Positions 15,502 to 21,212 of a stretch of DNA of 21,212 nt are shown here, piece by piece. Within the stretch, counting starts at the first letter, position 1. Each line of letters opens with the position of its first letter. Position numbers and translations under genes: made by a program. Under the pieces are notes generated by a model. That model was not told the origin of the DNA, did no database searches, and worked only from the letters and a program-made list of their open reading frames with translations. Origin of the DNA: Sterolibacterium sp964500605 (GTDB lineage Bacteria > Pseudomonadota > Gammaproteobacteria > Burkholderiales > Rhodocyclaceae); contig CAZCOS010000039.1 in the NCBI GenBank assembly GCA_964500605.1, positions 1-21,212 of the forward strand. The letters run 5' to 3'.

Positions 15502-15524
15502 ACAGACTTCTCCAGCAAGTCTGT
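15502..15524 (+). terminator. Possible weak terminator hairpin
   Basis: ACAGACTT (15502-15509) and AAGTCTGT (15517-15524) form a perfect 8-bp stem with a 7-nt loop, followed on the plus strand by TCTTTCC. The stem has only three GC pairs and the T-run is short, and no plus-strand gene clearly ends before it. Confidence 0.3.
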
Positions 15525-15603
15525 TCTTTCCAACATTCTCGCCATCGCTACCGACAGTATTTTCGTGTTGTTCCCAAGGCCCGCGATTGATTTTGCATAG
15601 AAG

Positions 15604-16075
15604 TTGAAAAAGCCCCGCCACGCGGGCGATCCGATAGAGTTGAGGTTGTTGAGGCTCAAGTGCGGCACGGTGCCCAGCACCGATGCGGTTGGCGATTGGC
15701 TGCGCCACACGGGGGAGGAAGCCAGGCTGACCGGGCTTTCGCGGAAACCCTGCACAGCATGAACGGGACAACGAAAGCGTTCCGTCTGATCGTCGTCAAA
15801 CACAAGCACCAGACCGATCTGTTCGACGACGACGCTCCCCGGTATCACGTCATTGCCAGCAACCGGGTCGAATCGACCGAGGCCACCCTGATCTGGTATC
15901 GCCAGCGTGGCAACGCCACACGGTCGCTACCGTGCGCTAGCGTCTGTTCCATCTGCCGGGCAAGGTGATTCGTCATGCCGGAGCGTGGGTGTTGAAGGTG
16001 GCGACCGAAGTGCTCGACCTGTTCCGGTCCATCCGTTCCCGGAGCTTCACACTGGCACAAGCGGTCTTTCCGTAA
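15604..16075 (+). pseudogene. IS1380-family transposase relic with internal deletions
   Basis: Three fragments of one transposase follow each other in three frames. Fragment A (about 15604-15730) reads LRLKCGTVPSTDAVGDWLRH, an N-terminal part. Fragment B (about 15731-15911) reads AETLHSMNGTTKAFRLIVV, then DLFDDDAPRYHVIASNR and WYRQRGNA, from the catalytic C-terminal half. Fragment C (about 15911-16075) reads RHTVATVR, a TAG where Trp is expected, then RLFHLPGKVIRHAGAWVLKV and a natural-looking stop. Compared with the 440-490 aa of intact members, about 200 residues are missing between A and B and about 50 between B and C. A stop (15598-15600) precedes A in its frame and no start is visible. 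Family assignment is from remembered motifs. The element cannot encode a working transposase. Confidence 0.8.
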
Positions 16076-16196
16076 CCAGGGCGCGCCCAGATTCGGTATC
16101 GGCACGGCGCACCGTGCCACGGGGCGTGTCGAGCAAAATTCGCCCGATGGCACCATCCAGCACGATTTCCACCCGTGCTAGTTCATTCTCGACCGC

Positions 16197-16225
16197 CGGG
16201 AGCCGTCAAGTTGCTCCGGCTCCCG
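16197..16225. repeat. Perfect 9-bp palindrome
   Basis: CGGGAGCCG (16197-16205) and CGGCTCCCG (16217-16225) enclose an 11-nt loop. Neither strand has a T-run after it, so it is not a standard terminator. It lies 120 bp after the transposase relic and 130 bp before the kinase gene. Confidence 0.6.
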
Positions 16226-16340
16226 CTCAAACGCGCCAAAATTCCTCGTCCGCCAGCCTGTGGGAATTTCAATCGCGGAATTTGGGCAAAATGCGATTTC
16301 TTTGTCATGTGCCATTGTCGTTTCACCGATCTGTCCTGTG

Positions 16341-16346
16341 TAGAAT
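16341..16346 (+). promoter_or_regulatory. -10-like hexamer before the hybrid kinase
   Basis: TAGAAT matches five of six bases of the -10 consensus and lies ten nt before the ATG at 16356. No -35 element is found at proper spacing (TTGTCG is 20 nt away). If used, the mRNA would start about five nt before that ATG, which would favour a leaderless message or a start at the later in-frame ATG (16452). Confidence 0.2.
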
Positions 16347-16355
16347 GCACCGGCC

Positions 16356-19300
16356 ATGTCCCTCCAGACCATCCCATTCCTGACGCGCCTTCGCAGCCGG
16401 CCCGGGCGGTCTGTCACCCGCGACACGACGAGGCTGCCCGACGCGCGTGAAATGACGTTTTTGCGCGGGATGCCCTGGCTGCTGCTCTTCCTCGGCCTGC
16501 TCATGACCGCCCTGCTGTGGCACTACGAACACAACCGCAGCACACAAAAACTCCAGGACAACTTCGACCATCGCACACGGGAAACACTGACGGCCATCGA
16601 CCGTCGCTGGCGCGTGCACGAACAAGTCATGCGGGGGTTCCAGGGCTTCTTCGCCACGCATCCTCATCCCGACGCCGCCCAATTCCAACGCTATATTGAT
16701 GCCAGCAATCTGCGCGCCTCCGTCGCCGGCCTACAGCTGGTTCTCTACACTCCGGCCGCTGCCCGCCAGACAGAGGGAAGTGGCCTGCAACCCAGGTTTT
16801 CCGTCACGATCTCGGGTGCGCTCCCCACGCCTGCCGACATCACCGCCATCTACGCCGGGCTGACCGCGCGGGCAGCCAACGAAGCCCGCGCCACGGCGCA
16901 GCCCTGGATAACAGTCAACACGCGGCCTTCCGACGGGCTGGATCTGTTCATGATCCACATTCCGGTCTATGCCGATGATGCCACCCAGAGTACGGCGGCC
17001 GAACGGGTGACCCTATTCAGCGGCTGGGTAACCCTTATTCTCGACCTTCAGGCGATGATGAAAAACATCCTCGCCCCTTACGATACCGACCTCCATGTCG
17101 AAATTATCGCTTCAGAACCCCAGGGCAAGCACACCACCTTCAGTCAGGACAAAGTAGCCCAATACGCTCGGGTACCGCTTCTCAGCAAACAAATTCCCCT
17201 CTCCTTCGCCGATCAGTCCTGGACGATGGCAATTTCGTCCCGTACTTCGCTGGAAGCCCAGCTTTCCCACTCTGCGGCTAACACGCTGCTATATATCGGC
17301 GGCGCGGCCAGCCTGCTGCTTTTCTTCATTGGCTGGCTTCTATTGCATTTCCGGCAGCTGGCCCTGCGTGTGGCGCAAGACATGACCCACCAGCTCGAAG
17401 CCAGTGAACGTCGTTATCGCCTGATGTTTGAAGACAATGTATCGATGTCCTACCTGGTGCGCTGTGACAATGGTCATTTCATCGATGCGAATCCAGCCGC
17501 ACTGGCTTACTGGGGATACACACGGGAAGAACTCAATAAGCTAACCATCTTCGACATCAATGCTGAATCCCGAAAACGGGTTGAATCCAGCATCCGGCGT
17601 TTCGACGCCGAACATACCCGACTGCGTACCGAAACCCGTCAGCGGATGAAAAACGGGGAAATCCGCGAAGTTGAAGTCTTCATCGGCCTGATTACCCACG
17701 AAGGGACCCCGGCTTTCCATGTCACCTTCAACGACATCATGAGCCGCCGCCAGATCGAGCAAGAACAGATGCACCGTCTGCTGATGGCCTATCCCATGGC
17801 CATGCTGATCGTCGATCGCGAATGGAAACTCACCGACGCCAATATCGCCGCCGCGCAAACCTATGGCTACGAACGAGACGACATGATGGGCATGCGCATG
17901 ACGGACTTGTTACCCGAGTACCTTCGTGATGAATACGCACAGGGCTTCACGGATTACATGATGCACCCCGAACCACTGGATGTAACCGAAGCTCAGGGAC
18001 TCATGGCACGGCGCAAGACCGGTGAATTCTTCCCCATCGAAATGCACCTTGTCCCGTTCACCCTACGCAGCCAGCAAGTCATCATCATGTCGGTTTTCGA
18101 CATCACCGAGCGCAAGCGCATCCGCGAAGAACTGCTTGCGTCCAAGGAAGCGGCCGAATCTGCCAACCGGGCCAAGAGTGAATTCCTTGCGGTCATGAGC
18201 CACGAAATCCGCACGCCCATGAACAGCATCATCGGCTTGGGGGCCCTGCTGTCCGATACAAGCCTCGACGAGCGACAAAAAATCTGGCTAAACACACTGC
18301 GCACCAGTGCGGAATCCTTACTGGGCCTGCTGAATGATCTTCTCGATTTTTCCAAGATCGAAGCGGGCCAGATGAGCATTGAAGCCGTCGATTTCGATCC
18401 ACGCACTCTTTTCGACCAACTCAGTCGGCAAATGAAATTCCGTGCCGAACAGAAAGGGCTGGCATTCGAAATCGATCTGCCTGCCGCCCTGCCCAACTCT
18501 CTTCGTGGTGACCCAAACCGTCTTCGGCAGGTTCTCATCAACTTGACCGGCAACGCCATCAAATTCACGGAACACGGCCATATCCGCATACGACTAAGCC
18601 TTCTTTCCCAAGATGAAAGCAGCTGTCAACTACGCTTTGAAGTCTGCGACACCGGTATCGGCATCAGCGCAAAACAACTGGCTCGCCTGTTCCGCCCCTT
18701 CACGCAGGCGGATGCCTCGACCACCCGCCGATTCGGTGGCACCGGGCTTGGGCTGGCCATCAGCAAACAACTCATTGAATTGATGAACGGCGAGATTCAA
18801 GTCGAAAGTCAGCCTGGGCAGGGCTCAACCTTCCGCTTCGATCTCTCATTTTCCTGCCGATCCAATCTGTCTTGCAGCCCGGAAGAAACATTCCCGCTGC
18901 CCAACTGGTCAGGAACCGGGTTACGCCTTCTCCTCGTTGACGATCATCCCTTCAATCTCATGGTGCTGGAAGGTCTGCTCGAAAAAATGGGGATCAGCAA
19001 TCTACACACCGCAGAAAACGGGCTGGCCGCCCTGGAAATCGTTCAACAAAATGGGCTGGATGCCTACGAACTGATCCTGATGGATTGCCAAATGCCCATC
19101 ATGGACGGTTACACCGCCACTCAAACCCTGCGTGAGCAAGGCTGCGTCACGCCCATCATCGCCCTGACGGCCGACGCCATGCCCCAAACTCGTGAATCCT
19201 GCTTGTCTGCGGGCATGAACGATTATCTGAGCAAGCCCATTGATACCACCGCACTGGCCAAAATTTTGGCACGGATTCTGCCCCCAACCATTGACCCACC

Positions 19301-19739
19301 TGCAACGTCTGACACCGCTCCTCCGGACACCCCATCTATCCCCCAAACGGTCTCTACCCCAGCCCCCGAAAACACGACCCTTTTCGACCGCCAAACCGCG
19401 CTGGAACGTCTGGCGGGTGACGAAAGCCTGCTAAATGAATTGCTGAACGTTTTTCTCAAAACCTGGCCGGATACCCGAAATCGTCTCGTCGTTGCGCTGG
19501 ATGGAGGCCATCTGCCGCAGCTCCTGAGAGAAAGCCATACGCTCAAGGGCTCCGCACTGACCGTCGGGGCCGTTCGTGTTCACCAACTTGCCACGAAGAT
19601 AAATGACACGGCCAAAATTGCGGACAACGACGACCCTAAAAGCCTACTGTTGAACGCACTGCGCCTGGATGTACAAAATCTGGATGTCGAAATCCAACGC
19701 TTCACAATGATTGCCCAACCCTCCTCCCACCCGAAATAA
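16356..19739 (+). CDS. CHASE-PAS-PAS hybrid sensor histidine kinase with REC and Hpt domains
   Basis: A 1127-aa inner-membrane sensor that carries a full phosphorelay. Order: transmembrane helix (about 39-57), periplasmic CHASE-like domain (about 75-295, with RGFQGFFATHP and FMIHIPVY), second helix (309-331), PAS (about 347-465) and PAS (about 472-590), HisKA with the phosphorylated H616 in MSHEIRTPMN, HATPase with N733, DTGIGI (765-770) and GGTGLGL (794-800), a receiver domain with acceptor D910, D862/D863 and K960, a Pro-rich linker (975-1005) and an Hpt domain with H1061 in ESHTLKGSA. All catalytic residues are present. CHASE domains bind small extracellular ligands; the ligand is unknown. 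No Shine-Dalgarno precedes 16356, and Met33 (16452), just before the first helix, is an alternative start. The response regulator follows after 13 nt. Confidence 0.95.
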   Translation: MSLQTIPFLTRLRSRPGRSVTRDTTRLPDAREMTFLRGMPWLLLFLGLLMTALLWHYEHNRSTQKLQDNFDHRTRETLTAIDRRWRVHEQVMRGFQGFFATHPHPDAAQFQRYIDASNLRASVAGLQLVLYTPAAARQTEGSGLQPRFSVTISGALPTPADITAIYAGLTARAANEARATAQPWITVNTRPSDGLDLFMIHIPVYADDATQSTAAERVTLFSGWVTLILDLQAMMKNILAPYDTDLHVEIIASEPQGKHTTFSQDKVAQYARVPLLSKQIPLSFADQSWTMAISSRTSLEAQLSHSAANTLLYIGGAASLLLFFIGWLLLHFRQLALRVAQDMTHQLEASERRYRLMFEDNVSMSYLVRCDNGHFIDANPAALAYWGYTREELNKLTIFDINAESRKRVESSIRRFDAEHTRLRTETRQRMKNGEIREVEVFIGLITHEGTPAFHVTFNDIMSRRQIEQEQMHRLLMAYPMAMLIVDREWKLTDANIAAAQTYGYERDDMMGMRMTDLLPEYLRDEYAQGFTDYMMHPEPLDVTEAQGLMARRKTGEFFPIEMHLVPFTLRSQQVIIMSVFDITERKRIREELLASKEAAESANRAKSEFLAVMSHEIRTPMNSIIGLGALLSDTSLDERQKIWLNTLRTSAESLLGLLNDLLDFSKIEAGQMSIEAVDFDPRTLFDQLSRQMKFRAEQKGLAFEIDLPAALPNSLRGDPNRLRQVLINLTGNAIKFTEHGHIRIRLSLLSQDESSCQLRFEVCDTGIGISAKQLARLFRPFTQADASTTRRFGGTGLGLAISKQLIELMNGEIQVESQPGQGSTFRFDLSFSCRSNLSCSPEETFPLPNWSGTGLRLLLVDDHPFNLMVLEGLLEKMGISNLHTAENGLAALEIVQQNGLDAYELILMDCQMPIMDGYTATQTLREQGCVTPIIALTADAMPQTRESCLSAGMNDYLSKPIDTTALAKILARILPPTIDPPATSDTAPPDTPSIPQTVSTPAPENTTLFDRQTALERLAGDESLLNELLNVFLKTWPDTRNRLVVALDGGHLPQLLRESHTLKGSALTVGAVRVHQLATKINDTAKIADNDDPKSLLLNALRLDVQNLDVEIQRFTMIAQPSSHPK

Positions 19740-19752
19740 GGTCAAAAAAATC

Positions 19753-20883
19753 ATGAACGAGAACTTCGTCATTTTTGCCGTCGACGATGATCCGGTGATG
19801 AATACGCTGCTCAACGCCGTGCTGGGCAAGCAATACACCATCGAGATATTCAACTCTGCCGAAGCCTGTCTGGAACGGCTGGCGGTTCGCACACCCAATA
19901 TGTTTCTGCTGGATGTCTCCCTGCCAGGCATGGATGGTTACAGCCTTTGCCGCCAGCTACGCGAAAACGAGGCCACGCGCACCATACCCGTCACCTTTGT
20001 TTCCGGTCACGAGTCCGAAGAAGACCGCGTCACCGGATACGAAGCGGGTGGGGATGATTTCGTTGTCAAACCTTTCAGCACGGACGAGCTGCTTCGCAAG
20101 GTTGCCGTGGCAAGACGCCTTCTGAATACCCAGAGCTCCCTGCAAGCCCGCTCCCGCGAGGCCGAAAAACTGGCGGGCACGGTCTTGTCCAGCATCGGGG
20201 AAAGTACCATTCAGATCCAGATGCTCAGAAATCTGTGTCGCTGCAGCCAAGCCACCGAAGTCGCCGAAGCTGTTTTCGAACACGTTTTCAGTCTGGGGCT
20301 GAAAAGTGTCGTGCAGGTTCGCATCGGCGACTTCAGGCACACCCTGAGCTTTGAAGGCGTCGATCGCCCCCTGGAAGTTTCGGTGATGGGACATGTTCGC
20401 GACATGGGTCAGATTTTTGAATTCCGCAAACGTGCGGTTTTCAATTACCCCAAAATATCCCTGATGGTCAATGACATGCCATTGGATGACCCTTCAGCAT
20501 GCGAAAAATTACGCGAACGCCTGGCCATCACGATCGAAGCCGCAGACCTGCGTCTTTCCTCTCTGGAAGCAGCCAGTGCCGGGCTGCTTCACAAGAACGA
20601 CATCCTCGACACCCTGGAGCGCATCCACGATGCCATCCAATCACTGGTTGAGCGGCAAAAACAAGCCCGACTCGACGCGACTGGGGTGATTTACCGCATG
20701 CAGGAAGACTTTGTCCGATCTTTCGCCCGCCTCGGCTTAAGTGGCGACCAGGAAGTATTTATCAGCAATCTCGTCAATGACAGCGTTAAATCCCTCACCG
20801 ATCTTTGCGCTGAAGACGAGCATTCACAGGCAATCATCAAACCGCTCCTTGAAGGCCTGCAAAAAACACTGCGCCGGAGCTGA
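19753..20883 (+). CDS. Response regulator with an uncharacterised C-terminal output region
   Basis: Probable partner of the preceding hybrid kinase. The protein is 376 aa from the ATG at 19753, which has AAGG about ten nt upstream; the earlier in-frame ATG at 19711 would overlap the kinase gene by 29 nt. Residues 1-125 are a receiver domain with D11-D13, acceptor D54 (FLLDVSLPGMDG), S84 and K106 (VKPFS). A helical linker (126-155) leads to a region at about 165-280 with SVVQVRIGD, PLEVSVMGHVRDMGQIFEF and NDMPLDDP, then a long helical tail. This arrangement recurs, from memory, in response regulators of Pseudomonas and relatives, but I know no named function. There is no DNA-binding HTH, GGDEF, EAL or HD-GYP motif, so output is probably through protein contacts or a small-molecule-binding GAF-like fold. 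Confidence 0.9.
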   Translation: MNENFVIFAVDDDPVMNTLLNAVLGKQYTIEIFNSAEACLERLAVRTPNMFLLDVSLPGMDGYSLCRQLRENEATRTIPVTFVSGHESEEDRVTGYEAGGDDFVVKPFSTDELLRKVAVARRLLNTQSSLQARSREAEKLAGTVLSSIGESTIQIQMLRNLCRCSQATEVAEAVFEHVFSLGLKSVVQVRIGDFRHTLSFEGVDRPLEVSVMGHVRDMGQIFEFRKRAVFNYPKISLMVNDMPLDDPSACEKLRERLAITIEAADLRLSSLEAASAGLLHKNDILDTLERIHDAIQSLVERQKQARLDATGVIYRMQEDFVRSFARLGLSGDQEVFISNLVNDSVKSLTDLCAEDEHSQAIIKPLLEGLQKTLRRS

Positions 20884-20912
20884 ATCCGGCACAGTTGAGT
20901 AAAACGGTCGCA

Positions 20913-20934
20913 GGGCTTTCCGGATGGAAAGCCC
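20913..20934. terminator. Hairpin between convergent genes
   Basis: GGGCTTTCC (20913-20921) and GGAAAGCCC (20926-20934) form a perfect 9-bp stem with a GGAT loop, midway in the 63-bp gap between the response regulator stop and the stop of the minus-strand oxidoreductase. It is likely a two-way terminator. The T-run is weak: on the minus strand TTTT follows 8 nt after the stem; on the plus strand there is none. Confidence 0.6.
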
Positions 20935-20946
20935 GCGATTGGCGCG

Positions 20947-21212
20947 TTAGAGTGCCTTGGTCAAACGAGCCAGGTAACGCTGGATCTGCTTGGTGGCATA
21001 CATGCCCGAAAGACCCGATTGATGCGTCCCCATCCCCGCAGCACCCGCATCGGCTCCGACCACATACAAACCGCGAACCGGCAACTCTGATTTCGGCTTG
21101 TCGATCCCGCACTGGCCAACAATCTGCGCCAGACCGACACATTCGCCGCCGCTACCCTTGACGACGCTGTCACGCGTGAGATCGGAAATTTCCTTCGGGC
21201 CGGTGTATTCCT
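20947..21212 (-). CDS. C-terminus of an FAD-dependent oxidoreductase (partial)
   Basis: The last 87 codons of a minus-strand gene that begins beyond the right edge; the stop is TAA at 20947-20949. The stretch LPVRGLYVVGADAGAAGMGTH is the C-terminal FAD-binding signature (GLY-x-VG-D/A followed by Gly-rich residues and a helix) seen in phytoene-desaturase-like and related NAD(P)/FAD-dependent oxidoreductases. It is followed by a helix ending YATKQIQRYLARLTKAL. The substrate cannot be told from this part. It converges on the response regulator gene with a hairpin between them, so it is a separate unit. Confidence 0.75.
   Translation of the reverse strand, partial: EYTGPKEISDLTRDSVVKGSGGECVGLAQIVGQCGIDKPKSELPVRGLYVVGADAGAAGMGTHQSGLSGMYATKQIQRYLARLTKAL

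Larger units (their letters stand above)
15232..16355. other. 1.1-kb region without an intact gene
   Basis: Between the nor promoter and the kinase no complete gene is convincing. It holds a hairpin at 15502-15524, the IS1380-type transposase relic (15604-16075), a palindrome at 16197-16225 and short GGAATTT repeats at 16263-16269 and 16277-16283 that partly mirror CCAAAATTCC at 16237-16246. A plus-strand frame of 77 codons (15367-15600) and a minus-strand frame of about 50 codons (about 16038-16190) are open, but neither has a ribosome site or a recognised family. I read the region as decayed mobile-element DNA. Confidence 0.7.

Noticed and set aside
15367..15600. 77-codon plus-strand frame divergent from norC
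   Set aside because: The only purine-rich sequence touches the ATG with no spacing, and the product is not recognised; it could be a small gene but there is too little support.
15348..15848. 166-codon minus-strand frame in the gene-poor region
   Set aside because: It covers the opposite strand of transposase fragments A and B and shows no family motif or ribosome site.
16197..16225. Rho-independent terminator
   Set aside because: The stem is perfect but there is no T-run on either strand and no gene ends at it.

Overview
The window looks like chromosomal DNA of a free-living, denitrification-capable proteobacterium. A gammaproteobacterium, perhaps a sulfur-oxidising chemolithotroph of the Halothiobacillus kind, is possible, but that placement is an impression from protein style. 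The support is a complete nitric oxide reductase (nor) cluster behind an FNR/DNR-type box, a bifunctional PutA without the ribbon-helix-helix domain, a membrane diguanylate cyclase and a large CHASE-type hybrid kinase. I see no tRNA, rRNA, CRISPR array or intact insertion sequence.

Layout. (1) 1-4282, minus strand: a tightly packed operon of a 67-aa excisionase-type HTH protein, a 975-aa SNF2/HepA-like helicase, a RhuM-family protein and the first 45 codons of a large DNA methyltransferase-like gene that runs off the left edge. This has the form of an anti-phage or restriction-modification island. (2) 4571-7738, plus: putA, encoding proline to glutamate oxidation. (3) 7751-7786: four perfect 9-bp tandem repeats, then 7799-8968, plus: a membrane GGDEF diguanylate cyclase. 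(4) 8965-15116, minus: norC-norB-norE-norF-norQ-(141-aa membrane protein)-norD, with a perfect TTGAT-N4-ATCAA box at 15218-15231 and two consecutive hairpins between norB and norE. (5) 15232-16355: about 1.1 kb without an intact gene, containing an IS1380-type transposase relic in three reading frames. (6) 16356-20883, plus: a hybrid histidine kinase (CHASE-PAS-PAS-HisKA-HATPase-REC-Hpt) followed 13 nt later by a response regulator with a non-DNA-binding output region. (7) 20947-21212, minus: the C-terminus of an FAD-dependent oxidoreductase.

How the parts work together. NorCB reduces NO to N2O. NorQ and NorD are the AAA+/VWA pair that activates NorCB, and NorE/NorF are small membrane accessory proteins. 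The order C-B-E-F-Q-x-D differs from the C-B-Q-D-E-F order of Paracoccus. The kinase and regulator form one phosphorelay unit. The left-edge operon is the best candidate for an incompletely described system: a helicase and a methyltransferase-like gene with RhuM between them, under a small HTH protein. The remainder is known biology in a partly unusual arrangement.
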